A model generated the notes under the pieces. That model was given only the letters and a program-made list of their open reading frames with translations, made no database searches and was not told the origin of the DNA. From Rubrolithibacter danxiaensis (GTDB lineage: Bacteria > Bacteroidota > Bacteroidia > Sphingobacteriales > Sphingobacteriaceae), in NCBI RefSeq assembly GCF_047272945.1, contig NZ_JBKOPS010000012.1, positions 41,468 to 105,467 on the forward strand: 64,000 bases of DNA, read 5' to 3'. Position numbers and translations under genes: made by a program. Positions 33,451 to 43,754 of the stretch are shown piece by piece (within the stretch, counting starts at the first letter, position 1; every line of letters starts with the position of its first letter).

Positions 33451-34287
33451 ATGCGTAACCTATGGATTTTCATAAGCAAGTATAACGCATTTTTCCTTTT
33501 TGCTATTTCTTTTGTAGGATCGCTGGTTATTGCCATTAAGAACAACTCTTTTCAAAGAGCGACGGTCATTAATTCCTCTAATGAAGTTGTTGGAGAAATT
33601 TACAGCCGGGTTAATCATTTCAAAGAGTACCTGAACCTTGTAAACGTTAACGATAGTTTGGCTGCAGAAAATGCAAGGCTCAGAAACAGCCTGAAAAGCT
33701 CGAAATTTGATGACAGCGTTGCACAGAATATTGTAAACGATACCCTAACAAAACAACAGTACACTTATATTGTATCAAGAGTTGTAAATAATTCGATCCA
33801 TCAGAAAAATAATTACTTAACAATAAACCGCGGAAAACGTCATGGTGTAGAAAAAGGAATGGGTGTAATAAGCCCTTCGGGAGTTGTTGGTATTGTTTTA
33901 CAGACCTCTGATAATTTTTCTACGGTTCAGTCTATCTTACATACAGATACCAGGATAAGCGCAAGTATTGAAGGCAGTAACGCTTTCGGCTCGTTAATTT
34001 GGGGCGAAGAAGACTTTGATCCGCAAACAGCTACCTTAAAAGATATTCCTAACCACGTAATTGTAAAAAAAGGACAAAAAGTAGTTACCTCCGGGTTTTC
34101 GTTATTCCCCCATGATATCCTTATCGGAAAAGTTGTAGATACAGGTGTAAAAGGCGGCGATAGTTTTTTAGATATAAAGGTACATCTTAGTACTGATTTT
34201 TCAACACTTCAGTATGTTTATGTAGTAAAAAACACTTTATCTCAGGAGCAGCAGCAATTAGAAACAGAAAGCAAAAAAGATGAGTAG
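33451..34287 (+). CDS. mreC: Rod shape-determining protein MreC
   Basis: 278 residues: one N-terminal transmembrane segment (about 10-28), a coiled coil around residues 55-85 and a periplasmic beta domain (YIVSRVVNNSIHQKNNYLTIN, GVEKGMGVISPSGVVGIV). It links MreB, MreD and PBP2. Overlaps mreD by 8 bases. Confidence 0.93.
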   Translation: MRNLWIFISKYNAFFLFAISFVGSLVIAIKNNSFQRATVINSSNEVVGEIYSRVNHFKEYLNLVNVNDSLAAENARLRNSLKSSKFDDSVAQNIVNDTLTKQQYTYIVSRVVNNSIHQKNNYLTINRGKRHGVEKGMGVISPSGVVGIVLQTSDNFSTVQSILHTDTRISASIEGSNAFGSLIWGEEDFDPQTATLKDIPNHVIVKKGQKVVTSGFSLFPHDILIGKVVDTGVKGGDSFLDIKVHLSTDFSTLQYVYVVKNTLSQEQQQLETESKKDE

Positions 34288-34798
34288 AGTAATTCTGAAT
34301 AACCTTATACGCTTCCTGGCTCTTATTTTTGTCCAGGTTTTCCTGTTAAAAAACATCGGCTATTATAACTTGGCTACTCCATTTTTATACATATTGTTCA
34401 TCCTCTTACTACCATTCGACATCCCAAACTGGCTTTTATTCCTTCTTTCATTTATTGCAGGTATTACCGTTGATGCTTTTTATGATACGCCCGGCATTAA
34501 CGCTGCTGCCTGCTCTGTTCTGGCTCTGGTACGCATTATATTTATTAATCTAACTGTGCAGCGGCAGGGTTTTGAAAATGAGCCTGAGCCACGTTTAGGT
34601 ATAATGGGTTTCAGATGGTTCTTCTTTTATGCAATCTTTTTGACCATATTTCACCATATAACCCTGTTCCTTCTTGAAACATTCAGCTTCAATGATTTGA
34701 GATATACGCTAATCAGGATATTATTTAGCTCCCTGTTAACGTTAGTATTAATTCTCGTATCCGAGTTCATCTTTTTCCGTAAGAAAGAGCGTACATGA
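34280..34798 (+). CDS. mreD: Rod shape-determining protein MreD
   Basis: 172 residues with about five to six hydrophobic segments (FLALIFVQVFLLKNI, FLYILFILLLPF, WLLFLLSFIAGITVDAF), the usual size and layout of MreD. It is called mainly by position between mreC and the PBP2 gene; overlaps them by 8 and 4 bases. Confidence 0.9.
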   Translation: MSRVILNNLIRFLALIFVQVFLLKNIGYYNLATPFLYILFILLLPFDIPNWLLFLLSFIAGITVDAFYDTPGINAAACSVLALVRIIFINLTVQRQGFENEPEPRLGIMGFRWFFFYAIFLTIFHHITLFLLETFSFNDLRYTLIRILFSSLLTLVLILVSEFIFFRKKERT

Positions 34799-36744
34799 AT
34801 AGTTTTTTTGCAAGAAGATTTGTTATCCAGGCGGTTTTTATTTCTGTTGCCATCATATTGCTTTTGCGGTTATTCTATATCCAGGTAATTGATAAAAGTT
34901 ATTTTTTATCCGCAAATAACAACGTATTAAGAAAAGTAATCGTTTACCCTGCCAGAGGAGTTATCCTTGACCGTAAGGGGAAAATACTGGTTCAAAATGA
35001 ACCTGTATATGATATTATGGTTATTCCGCATGAAGTAAAGCCATTTGATACCTTAGAGTTTTGCAAATTGGTTGGAATAGATAAGCCTGGATTTGATAAA
35101 CGGTTTAAAAAGGCCAGAAATTATTCCCCCTATCGTGCATCTGTCTTTGAAAAACAGCTTTCTGCACGCATGTACGCCACTTTTCAGGAAAAGCTGTTTG
35201 AATATCCCGGATTTTTTGTTCAAAAACGTTCTGTGAGACGCTATCCCGACAGTACAGCAGCGCAGTTTCTCGGTTATATCGGCGAAGTTACAGATAAAGA
35301 AATTGAAGAGTCAGATGGGTTTTATCAACCCGGAGATTATATTGGCAGAAGCGGAGTTGAACGCTCGTATGAAGAATTACTCCGGGGGCAACGCGGGGTT
35401 CAAAATTTAATGGTTGATGCTTTTAATCGCCCTAAGGGACACTTTGCCAATGGAAAATACGATACACTGGCAGTAGCCGGAGATAAATTAATCTCTTCGC
35501 TTGACAAAGAACTGCAAAAATTGGGCGAGAAACTGATGCAAAATAAAATAGGCAGTATTGTTGCCATTGAACCTGGCTCCGGTGAAATACTTGCCTTTGT
35601 AAGCAGTCCTACATACGATCCGAATGAAATGGTAGGAAGAGAACGTGGGAACAATTATATTAAATATCTTAAACATCCTTACAAACCCTTATTGATACGT
35701 CCTATTCAGGCATATTACTCACCAGGTTCTTCTTTTAAACCCGTTGACGCATTAATTGCCCTGCAGGAGGGTATTATTACCCCATCCACCAGCTATTATT
35801 GCCCGGGATATTATATGGCAGGCAGCCATCGTGTCAAATGTGAACACGTAGATGGACCGACTGCGTTATCAAAGGGGATAGCCATGTCCTGCAACACCTA
35901 TTTTTGTTATATTCTGAATGATCTTTTGAGGCTGCAAGGCTCAAAAAAAATTAAGCTGGCCTATGAGAACTGGAAAGAACATGCAAACAAATTCGGTTTC
36001 GGAGTAAAACTTGGCATCGACCTTCCCAACGAGAAAAAAGGCATTTTTCCAAGCAGTGAGTATTACGACAAAGTATATAATTCCAGGTGGAACTCAAACA
36101 CCATTATTTCACTCGCTATCGGGCAGGGGGAATTAAATGCTACCCCTTTACAAATGGCAAACGTTGAATGTATAATAGCCAATAAAGGCTATTATTACAA
36201 GCCACACTTAATTAAGGCTATTGGAGATAAAAAAGTTATCAAAAAAGAATTTATTGTAAAAAATCATGTGGGTGTAGAGCCTAAATATTTCGAACCGGTT
36301 ATAGACGGAATGCAACAGGTTGTAGATAACGGAACAGCAACAGCATCTAAAATACCCGGAGTTGTATTTTGCGGAAAAACGGGGACGGTTCAAAACTCAC
36401 ATGGTAAAAACCACTCTGTATTTGTTGGATTTGCACCGAGAGAGAACCCAAAGATAGCTATCGCAGTAATAGTAGAAAACGGCGGTTACGGCGCATCCTG
36501 GGCGGCGCCAATCGCTAGTTTTATGGTAGAAAAATATCTAAAAGATTCCATAACACGTCGTCCCTCTGGCATTGATGTTAATCGGTATATAAATGCCAAT
36601 CTGTTACCGGCTTTACCGGGGCTAAAAAAAGAGAGCCAAGAAAAAACACCAGAAAAAAAGCAAAAACAGGATACAGTTAAAAAGGCCGTTAGCTTGCAGA
36701 AAGCGTATAATGGAACGGGTAAACAAAAGGAAAATAAATCATGA
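34795..36744 (+). CDS. mrdA: Penicillin-binding protein 2 (elongation transpeptidase)
   Basis: 649 residues. One N-terminal membrane anchor, PBP dimerisation domain (about 55-225), and transpeptidase domain with SxxK as SSFK (in YYSPGSSFKPVDAL), SxN as SCN, and KTG in CGKTGTVQN. The C-terminal tail is a Lys/Gln/Glu-rich low-complexity region (about 610-649). It crosslinks side-wall peptidoglycan and is the partner of RodA encoded next (4-base overlap ATGA). Confidence 0.95.
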   Translation: MNSFFARRFVIQAVFISVAIILLLRLFYIQVIDKSYFLSANNNVLRKVIVYPARGVILDRKGKILVQNEPVYDIMVIPHEVKPFDTLEFCKLVGIDKPGFDKRFKKARNYSPYRASVFEKQLSARMYATFQEKLFEYPGFFVQKRSVRRYPDSTAAQFLGYIGEVTDKEIEESDGFYQPGDYIGRSGVERSYEELLRGQRGVQNLMVDAFNRPKGHFANGKYDTLAVAGDKLISSLDKELQKLGEKLMQNKIGSIVAIEPGSGEILAFVSSPTYDPNEMVGRERGNNYIKYLKHPYKPLLIRPIQAYYSPGSSFKPVDALIALQEGIITPSTSYYCPGYYMAGSHRVKCEHVDGPTALSKGIAMSCNTYFCYILNDLLRLQGSKKIKLAYENWKEHANKFGFGVKLGIDLPNEKKGIFPSSEYYDKVYNSRWNSNTIISLAIGQGELNATPLQMANVECIIANKGYYYKPHLIKAIGDKKVIKKEFIVKNHVGVEPKYFEPVIDGMQQVVDNGTATASKIPGVVFCGKTGTVQNSHGKNHSVFVGFAPRENPKIAIAVIVENGGYGASWAAPIASFMVEKYLKDSITRRPSGIDVNRYINANLLPALPGLKKESQEKTPEKKQKQDTVKKAVSLQKAYNGTGKQKENKS

Positions 36745-38000
36745 ATAATCAAAGGGGGCTTTTCTTTAACGTTGACTGGTTTACAATTCTGCTTTATTTA
36801 AGCTTATGTATTATTGGCTGGTTTAATATTCATGCAGCAGTTTACGATCCTGAACATTCCAGTATTATTGATCTTAGCACCAATTATGGCAAGCAGTTCA
36901 TTTATATTATATCTGCGTTAATACTAGGTACGATTATCCTTTTACTGGATGCCAAGTTTTTTAACACCTTTTCGCCTGTATTTTACGGAGTTTCGCTGGC
37001 TTTACTTGTTTTGGTATTAGTTATCGGACGAAATGTAGGAGGAAATCAGGCATGGATTGCCATTGGAAGCTTCAGACTGCAACCTTCGGAATTTGCAAAG
37101 TTTTCTACCTGCCTTTTACTTGCCCGTTACCTCAGTTCATCAACAATTAAATTCAGCGACCTGAAAACTCAGTTTTTTACGGGGATTATCCTATTGATAC
37201 CGATGTTCCTGATCATGCGTCAGCCTGATGCAGGCTCGGCCCTTACCTTCACTTCGCTTGTTTTTACGCTATACAGGGAAGGACTTTCTGGATATGTGCT
37301 GGTTATTGAGGGAGTGTCTATTGTACTGTTTGTACTAACGTTACTATACAATAAGTTTTACGTAATAGCGGGTGTCGTGGTATTTGCAGCCTTTCTAATT
37401 TATAACTTCCGGAAAAACACCAAATTTACCCAGAAAATTATTGCAGGCCTCGTTTTATCTGTAGCCTTTATCTTCAGCGTTGATTTTGCTTATAATAATA
37501 TACTCAAAGAGCATCAGAGAAACCGTATTGATGTTATTTTAGGAAAGATCAATGATCCTCGGGGTGAAGGATATAACCTGAACCAGTCAAAAATCGCAAT
37601 TGGATCCGGACAGCTATGGGGCAAAGGATATTTACAAGGCACACAAACCAAGTACAACTTTGTACCAGAACAAAGTACCGATTTTATTTTTTGTACCATT
37701 GGAGAAGAATGGGGATTTGCAGGCTGTTTCGTTGTTATAACATTGTATGTTACGCTCCTTTTACGAATTATTCACCTTGCCGAGCGGCAACGATCCTCAT
37801 TTTCCAGGATTTACGGCTATGGCGTAGCCTCCATTATTTTCTTCCACTTTTTTATAAATATCGGTATGACGATTGGATTAATACCCGTAATTGGAATACC
37901 GCTTCCATTGGTAAGTTACGGAGGATCTTCTTTATGGAGCTTTACCATCCTGATATTTATCCTGCTAAAACTGGATTCAAACAGAATGGGTTTTATTTAA
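36741..38000 (+). CDS. mrdB: Rod shape protein RodA (SEDS glycosyltransferase)
   Basis: 419 residues, about ten transmembrane segments. SEDS features include QAWIAIGSFRLQPSEFAKF, MRQPDAGSALTF, and EQSTDFIFCTIGEEWGFAG, with the catalytic Asp in the extracellular loop. Polymerises glycan with PBP2. Last gene of the rod cluster; converges with, and overlaps by 8 bases, a gene of unknown function. Confidence 0.95.
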   Translation: MNNQRGLFFNVDWFTILLYLSLCIIGWFNIHAAVYDPEHSSIIDLSTNYGKQFIYIISALILGTIILLLDAKFFNTFSPVFYGVSLALLVLVLVIGRNVGGNQAWIAIGSFRLQPSEFAKFSTCLLLARYLSSSTIKFSDLKTQFFTGIILLIPMFLIMRQPDAGSALTFTSLVFTLYREGLSGYVLVIEGVSIVLFVLTLLYNKFYVIAGVVVFAAFLIYNFRKNTKFTQKIIAGLVLSVAFIFSVDFAYNNILKEHQRNRIDVILGKINDPRGEGYNLNQSKIAIGSGQLWGKGYLQGTQTKYNFVPEQSTDFIFCTIGEEWGFAGCFVVITLYVTLLLRIIHLAERQRSSFSRIYGYGVASIIFFHFFINIGMTIGLIPVIGIPLPLVSYGGSSLWSFTILIFILLKLDSNRMGFI

Positions 38001-38973
38001 CAAAGCGGCGGTTTAAAATTTCATAAAACTTGTTTACCGTAGTTTGTTTGGCTGCCCAATTATTCTTTTCTGAATAGTTTGTCTTCAAAAATTTATCAGC
38101 CGCTTCCAACGTATCAAAGCGGTTTAACAATTCTATAGCTTCGCTGTATGCAAGGCTATATCCGTTAAATAAATCTTTAATAAACAAAAGCTTATCATTA
38201 AGGCTGATAGAGGATTTCAAATCAGCTGATGCAGGCTGCCGGTTAAAATAAGAACTACCGGTTGAAGCTTTTCTCTGAGCAGAGATTAAATCGTTGATTG
38301 TTTTTACAGGAGATTGTTGTTCTGAAAGGGTTGAATGAGAGTCAGGATTAATATCCGATAAGGATGTTTTTGGTTGTTCGTTATGAATAACAGGCGGTAA
38401 TTCAAACACCTTTTGTTCTTCAACAGGTGTTTCTTCCTTAGCGTCTTCCATGGTTTGCCGAACATTCTCTTTACTCTCAAACGGCGTTTCCTCTATATGT
38501 TCATTTTCCGGGGTTGTTACAGCAGGAATTGCTTCATCGGTTATTTTCTCATCCTCTTGCGACGTTTCAACCACATTTACAACTGGAACTTCATTCTCTG
38601 GCAATTCTTCAATATCAGTTTCTGCTTCCTCTTTCAAAAAAGGTGTATCGTATTCTATTTCTGACGAAACGTCTTCCGTTGAATTGCTATTCTCTTCTTC
38701 CGGCTGGTTAAAAAATTCTGGTTCCGGAAGTTTTTCTTCCACAATTTCAGCAGGAGCTGCAAAAGGAATATGTAAGCCTTTTGACGGAATTTCTTCTGTG
38801 CTGTTTATCTTCTTTAATATCTGTAAGTGGTCTGCAAGAAAATTGGAGTTAGCAACAAAGAGCTCGAGCTCCAGCTCATTCAGACTATCGGGATTTGCAG
38901 AAAGATATTGATATTGCTCAGTTAATTCAGAAAGAATTCCGCCTATCTTACGTAAAATTTCTTTTTTATTCAT
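37993..38973 (-). CDS. Acidic-linker protein of unknown function
   Basis: 326 residues from ATG 38973 (a longer frame to 39015 begins inside a -7 box, CAAAAATA/TATTTTTG at 39013-39020). An N-terminal helical domain (KEILRKIGGILSELTEQYQYL), a long Glu/Pro-rich low-complexity region (about 85-215), and a C-terminal helical domain (LNDKLLFIKDLFNGYSLAYSEAIELLNRFDTL) make an N-linker-C layout. No family recognised; similar proteins are expected in Sphingobacteria next to rodA. Cytoplasmic. Confidence 0.75.
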   Translation of the reverse strand: MNKKEILRKIGGILSELTEQYQYLSANPDSLNELELELFVANSNFLADHLQILKKINSTEEIPSKGLHIPFAAPAEIVEEKLPEPEFFNQPEEENSNSTEDVSSEIEYDTPFLKEEAETDIEELPENEVPVVNVVETSQEDEKITDEAIPAVTTPENEHIEETPFESKENVRQTMEDAKEETPVEEQKVFELPPVIHNEQPKTSLSDINPDSHSTLSEQQSPVKTINDLISAQRKASTGSSYFNRQPASADLKSSISLNDKLLFIKDLFNGYSLAYSEAIELLNRFDTLEAADKFLKTNYSEKNNWAAKQTTVNKFYEILNRRFVK

Positions 38974-39012
38974 ACTACTGTACTTTGTGAATTGCAGCCT
39001 GAAACAGGTTAG

Positions 39013-39020
39013 CAAAAATA
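39013..39020 (-). promoter_or_regulatory. -7 element for the acidic-linker gene
   Basis: CAAAAATA reads TATTTTTG on the minus strand, exact TAnnTTTG, about 40 bases before the ATG at 38973. A TTTG at -33 is not seen. Confidence 0.45.
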
Positions 39021-39099
39021 CTATTAAATAACGAAATACAGGATAGAAGCTTATTTGAACATCGCTTTTAAAAGAGAACCGGTACAGCGGAAATGATTT

Positions 39100-41979
39100 T
39101 TACCTGAACAAACTTATCTTGGCAGATTTCTCTATTCCCATAAAACTGAGTTTGCAAATGTAAACTCCATCCTCTAAATCAGAAATTGAAAGCGGTAATG
39201 TGTGCTTTCCACTTGTATATCTTTTATTATCCGCAAGTAGCTTGATTCGCTGGCCTAATAAATTGTATAAAGAAATCGTTACCGGACCTTCCTGGGGCAA
39301 TGAAATTTCAAGGTTAGGGCTTTCTGCGGCAATATTAACAGGATTGGGGTAAGATCTGATAACAATATCTTTACCTGCCGGCACTTTTGGTTCGGATTGT
39401 TGAAGAATGGCATACTTTTTTTGTGCCGCCGCTGCACTATTCTGAATATCATTTAAATTATCGCCGCCAATTAGAGCAAATGCCACAACAATAGAATCAT
39501 TAGCGGGAACATTAAAAGGTCCTTCACCCATTACAAACATTACATCATATCCGTTCGGTGAATCTTCTCCCAGCCCACCTGATTTAATGCCGCTGGAAAG
39601 TGTTTTATATTTTTCAGAAATTGTAAAAATATCATCCGATACCGGATCTCCTTCAATACTATATGACAGCGGATAATAAAGCGGTGCAGATGTTTCCGAG
39701 AGTAATTTAACTCCCGTGTAAGCACTGTTCTTTCTTTTTGAATAAGTATATCCCATCCTGCTAACGGGATCGTATTTAGTAATATTATTATCACTTTCGT
39801 CTATATCCCAATCTGTAAAAAGTCCTGTATATAAGTTGTTAATCACCGCACTGCTTTCATTAATAATCTTGTACTCTACAATTACGTATTTGTCGTCAGG
39901 CACGTCCGAAAAAGCAACTACCCGATGTTTTACCCTTATATTAAACGGATTAGGACTTTTGCTATCATCAAATACAGATATTCCCTCGAAAGCTGCGGCA
40001 CTGTTAGAAAGCCTGCGTGCCGCCTGCTGCTTTACAAAATGTTCGCTGGGAATGTTAGAATTAAAACGCGTATTGTTTGACACCCGAGTGGATGAATTTC
40101 CAATCATGAGTGATGCTTCAAAAAGCAGCGATTGATCTTTATATTGAAATCCGATTCCATTGGTTGCATCCGGTAAACTGTAACCTATCCTGCCGTTGCT
40201 GGTCATGGTTGTAGCAACTTCGTTCACTTTAACATTCAGATAGTCATGTGCGAGAATGAGTGTAAATGTTTCAAAGTCCTGGTAAGTATTTCCGTTCGCC
40301 GCGTAATTAAGTCGAAATACAACTTCGCTATTATCAGGTATGCCTTCCTTTATTCTGACCTGAAAAGGACCGAGATGCGTTTTTATCTCATCTGTTGCCA
40401 AATCTCCCACCGGAACCTGCTCTTGAACGATTGTGACGTTAGGATCATCGGTAGTTAAATTTACGAGAAGATTTTTCGCTGACGAGAGCGTATTTTTAAG
40501 ATCAAAATAGATGTCGAAGACGGAACCCTCAGGAAGGTTTTCTTTTCCTTTGTCATCCACAACCAGATTCAGGTAACGTATTGAGGGCGGAGATTCTGTT
40601 AAAGCCCTGTAAACATTTAACCGGCCCCTCCCCAAACGTCCGGCAAAATTAGGATTCTGTGCATCTATATTGTCAGCTGTAACACGTAAACGCTCCCCCA
40701 CCTGCTGCATTGTTAGTTCGGGAAAATATGATTTCACCAATGCTGCTGCACTTGAAACCACCGGTGTCGACATAGAAGTTCCAGTTAGCTGTTTATAGGT
40801 ATTGTTAAACGCCGTGCTGCGAATATTGGTACCGGGTGCAGAAATAGAAACAAAAGAGCCATAATTTGAGGAGCTGCTTTTCACATCGTCATCTCTAACA
40901 TTAGCAACAGCGATAACCCCGGGATAACCGGCAGGGTAATCGGGTTGAGCAGAACTGCTGTTTCCGGCAGCAGCTACAATCAGGCATCCTTTACTTATTG
41001 CATACTTAACGATATCAGCACCGTAATTACCGCCACTTGGTCCGCCCCAGGAACAATTAATAATCTGTGCGCCGTGATCAACTGCATATTTTATACCATC
41101 GTACCCGTAGTAAATAGAAGAAGCATCATTGTCTGCTCCTGTCTTAACAATTAATAATTTAGCATTAAATGAGATACTTGCTACTCCCACATTATTGTCG
41201 GTAATGGCTGAGGCTATTCCGCTGACATGAACGCCATGATCTGTAGAATCGCTCTTCACTCCCGGATCATTATCAGGTTCTGGGTTATTCCCAGACTTGC
41301 CCACAAGGTCCCAGCCTCTGTAGTTATCAACAAAACCGTCGTTGTCGTCATCCAGCCCATTTATCGGATCGGCGGTATTAATAAAAATATTTGAAGAAAG
41401 ATCCTCATGATCTAAATCTGAACCGGAATCTACAATGCCTATAACAACAGCTGAAGAATTACGGGCAAGATCCCAGGCTTGTGGCGCCTTAACTTGTTGT
41501 AAATACGATTGCGAGGTTTTATATAGCGGGTCGTTGGGATCATAATTTGTATGAGAGATATACCGGGGTTCAGCGTATTCTACTGTTTCATCCTGTAATA
41601 TTTCGTTTATTACATCTTCAATTTTAGCTTTAGCTGCAAATTTTACTTCAAAAATTCTGTTTAAGCCTGCAATATCCTTACTTGCGTCACTACGGTAGGT
41701 AGAAATAGCAGCTCTATGAGGAAACTTTTGTGCTATGGATTGTAACTTACCGAGTTTAAGTTTAAGATCGGGAAATTTTTCCGCCTGAACACTCTTTGTT
41801 CTGTCGCCCTGTTCCTGAGAACCCTCTTTAACCTTTATTATTAAAGAATTTGGTAAATAATCTTTTTGTGTTACTCCTGCAGGCAGATGAAATTTTCTGA
41901 CTGCCCCCATTGGTTTTTCCTGAGAAAAACCCGTTAAAGCCTGCACAATAAAAACTGTAAAGAGTAGAAATTTAACCAT
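39100..41979 (-). CDS. Secreted S8 family serine protease with T9SS sorting domain
   Basis: 959 residues: signal peptide (MVKFLLFTVFIVQALTGFSQ), propeptide-like N-terminal region to about 150, subtilase domain with Asp184 (IGIVDSGSDLDHED), His near 248 (DHGVHVSGIAS), Asn340 (AAAGN) and Ser402 (GTSMSTP). Beta-sandwich repeats follow, and a C-terminal type A T9SS domain (SYPNPVN, then SLYNLLGQRIKL and DLEDGVYICKL). Exported through the type IX system and anchored or released at the surface. Single gene. Confidence 0.92.
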   Translation of the reverse strand: MVKFLLFTVFIVQALTGFSQEKPMGAVRKFHLPAGVTQKDYLPNSLIIKVKEGSQEQGDRTKSVQAEKFPDLKLKLGKLQSIAQKFPHRAAISTYRSDASKDIAGLNRIFEVKFAAKAKIEDVINEILQDETVEYAEPRYISHTNYDPNDPLYKTSQSYLQQVKAPQAWDLARNSSAVVIGIVDSGSDLDHEDLSSNIFINTADPINGLDDDNDGFVDNYRGWDLVGKSGNNPEPDNDPGVKSDSTDHGVHVSGIASAITDNNVGVASISFNAKLLIVKTGADNDASSIYYGYDGIKYAVDHGAQIINCSWGGPSGGNYGADIVKYAISKGCLIVAAAGNSSSAQPDYPAGYPGVIAVANVRDDDVKSSSSNYGSFVSISAPGTNIRSTAFNNTYKQLTGTSMSTPVVSSAAALVKSYFPELTMQQVGERLRVTADNIDAQNPNFAGRLGRGRLNVYRALTESPPSIRYLNLVVDDKGKENLPEGSVFDIYFDLKNTLSSAKNLLVNLTTDDPNVTIVQEQVPVGDLATDEIKTHLGPFQVRIKEGIPDNSEVVFRLNYAANGNTYQDFETFTLILAHDYLNVKVNEVATTMTSNGRIGYSLPDATNGIGFQYKDQSLLFEASLMIGNSSTRVSNNTRFNSNIPSEHFVKQQAARRLSNSAAAFEGISVFDDSKSPNPFNIRVKHRVVAFSDVPDDKYVIVEYKIINESSAVINNLYTGLFTDWDIDESDNNITKYDPVSRMGYTYSKRKNSAYTGVKLLSETSAPLYYPLSYSIEGDPVSDDIFTISEKYKTLSSGIKSGGLGEDSPNGYDVMFVMGEGPFNVPANDSIVVAFALIGGDNLNDIQNSAAAAQKKYAILQQSEPKVPAGKDIVIRSYPNPVNIAAESPNLEISLPQEGPVTISLYNLLGQRIKLLADNKRYTSGKHTLPLSISDLEDGVYICKLSFMGIEKSAKISLFR

Positions 41980-42113
41980 TCAGGATCGTGAGACTTCAAA
42001 ATTCGAGCATTGAAAGTTAATAAGAAATAATCTCTTTAAAAAATCAGTTGCTACGATATTTAAGCAAAAACAAGTTTAAAAAATTATTGTTAAAACATAT
42101 TATTATAAACTAT

Positions 42114-42344
42114 ATGGGCCAGATTTTAACTATTAACTTAAACAAGTCCCACTACCAGTTCCAGGTACTAAAATTACAACAAACGGGACAGGTAATAGAA
42201 TCGCAAATTCTTTTACAGGGAAGTACAGTTACTCTTTGTAAAGAAACAAACAAGGGCTGGATACAAAAAGATGATTCAGATCCGATTGTTAATGATTTAG
42301 TTAAAGCAATTGGAAATTCTATTTCACTGAGATATCGGGTTTAA
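42114..42344 (+). CDS. Small protein, paralogue of 17105-17338
   Basis: 76 residues from ATG 42114; the longer frame to 42048 is A/T-rich noise. Same length and arrangement as the 17105 protein: N-terminal strand (LTINLNKSHYQFQVL), middle GSTVTLCKETNKGWIQKDD, and C-terminal LVKAIGNSISLRYRV versus AIGRTVALRYRL. The shared tail confirms both are coding. Unknown function; nothing links the two genomic neighbourhoods. Confidence 0.7.
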   Translation: MGQILTINLNKSHYQFQVLKLQQTGQVIESQILLQGSTVTLCKETNKGWIQKDDSDPIVNDLVKAIGNSISLRYRV

Positions 42345-42360
42345 GCCTGCAACTGCAGCT

Positions 42361-42726
42361 TTATGCTGCAGTTTCTTTTTCATCCACAGCAGCAGTCTTC
42401 ATCAGGATTTCATTATATTTTTCGAGCAGTGCGATGTATTTATTCTTCCAGAAAGAAGCGCTGTTGGTTTCTTCTTTTTGCTGCATTGATTCAAGAAACC
42501 TGCTTAATTGTGCATATTTAGAGGATGTCAATTGCTCGGGAAAATCAATAGAGAAATCATACCCAATAGCAAAGCCTATCTTGCAAATAATATCAATACT
42601 TAACTTTTCCTGAGCAAACCAGTTATACAAAGACCGGCGGTTAACATCAACCTGCCGTGCTAACTCTGCTATACTAATTCCACTTCTTCGTACAGCTCTT
42701 TCTACTATTGCTCCTGAATGTTTCAT
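42361..42726 (-). CDS. XRE-type helix-turn-helix regulator
   Basis: 121 residues. The HTH occupies residues 7-60: AIVERAVRRSGISIAELARQVDVNRRSLYNWF, followed by a helical tail. There is no ligand-binding domain, so it is a small DNA-binding protein. It lies 118 bases from gnd on the same strand, downstream of it, so a role in gluconate use is possible but not shown. Confidence 0.75.
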   Translation of the reverse strand: MKHSGAIVERAVRRSGISIAELARQVDVNRRSLYNWFAQEKLSIDIICKIGFAIGYDFSIDFPEQLTSSKYAQLSRFLESMQQKEETNSASFWKNKYIALLEKYNEILMKTAAVDEKETAA

Positions 42727-42844
42727 ACTAAGCGTTATTTTATTGCCTTTTAATAACAGGAGAACTATAAGAATGTTTTATAGAATTTGCGTATATAAAA
42801 AGAATCTTTCTCCTTTATTAAAAAACTTACTAAAAATAAAGCAC

Positions 42845-43741
42845 TTAGCTTTTTATAACAGAGTGCCCACCAAACTCATTCCTCAAAGCTGCAACTACTT
42901 TTCCTGCAAAAGTATCTTCCTGCAAAGATCTGTATCGCATAATTACCGACAAGGCAATAACAGGTGTAGGAATTTGTTTTTCAAGAGCGGTTTCCAGTGT
43001 CCACTTTCCTTCGCCGGATGATTGCATAATTCCTTTAATAGAATTTAGTCCGGGATCTTTTACAAGGGCACGTTCAGTAAGTTCCATCAGCCAGCTTCGT
43101 ACAACAGATCCCTGATTCCATAAACCCGCCACAGCTGCCAGGTTTAAATCAAATTCGCTTTGATTAAGCACTTCAAATCCTTCAGCAATTGCCTGCATCA
43201 TCCCATATTCAATTCCATTATGTACCATCTTTACATAATGTCCGGCTCCCGAAGCACCGCAGTATAGATAACCCCCGGGAAGAGAGATATCTTTAAATAT
43301 CGTTTCGCAATAGTCAAAAGCCGATTTTTCACCCCCAATCATTGCGCAAATTCCATTTAAAGCTCCTTCTGTACCTCCGCTTGTGCCACAATCTAAATAT
43401 TTTATTCCTGCCTGTGCAAGATCAGCAGCTCTTCTGACAGTATCGTTATAATTCGAATTACCACCATCAATAATAATATCATCAGTTGATAACAGCTTTT
43501 TGAGGTCATTTAACGTACTGTCAATGATCTTTCCGGCAGGAATCATCAGCCATATTACCTTCATATTATTTAGTGCCTGAACTAACTCTACCAGCGAATT
43601 TACTGCTGCAATACCTTGCTGACTTATAGAATTCAGTGCTTCCTGGTTTACATCATATGCGACTACATCGTGATTATTACGTTTTAGGTTCAATGCCAGG
43701 TTATAACCCATTTTTCCTAAGCCAATTAGTCCTATTTTCAT
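42845..43741 (-). CDS. gnd: 6-phosphogluconate dehydrogenase (short decarboxylating form)
   Basis: 298 residues from ATG 43741; this is the short (about 300 residue) type. Rossmann motif GLIGLGKMGYNLALNLKR, IDGGNSNYNDT, GTSGGTEGALNG, and the substrate/catalytic sequence AGHYVKMVHNGIEYGMMQ (Lys and Glu). It oxidises 6-phosphogluconate to ribulose-5-phosphate. Begins 13 bases after gntK, so the two are one operon. Confidence 0.9.
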   Translation of the reverse strand: MKIGLIGLGKMGYNLALNLKRNNHDVVAYDVNQEALNSISQQGIAAVNSLVELVQALNNMKVIWLMIPAGKIIDSTLNDLKKLLSTDDIIIDGGNSNYNDTVRRAADLAQAGIKYLDCGTSGGTEGALNGICAMIGGEKSAFDYCETIFKDISLPGGYLYCGASGAGHYVKMVHNGIEYGMMQAIAEGFEVLNQSEFDLNLAAVAGLWNQGSVVRSWLMELTERALVKDPGLNSIKGIMQSSGEGKWTLETALEKQIPTPVIALSVIMRYRSLQEDTFAGKVVAALRNEFGGHSVIKS

Positions 43742-43754
43742 ATTTTTTACATTA

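Noticed and set aside
38413..38911. Plus-strand Ser/Phe-rich frames opposite the acidic-linker gene
   Set aside because: Their composition is the reverse-complement image of Glu-rich low complexity codons; no domain or start signals.
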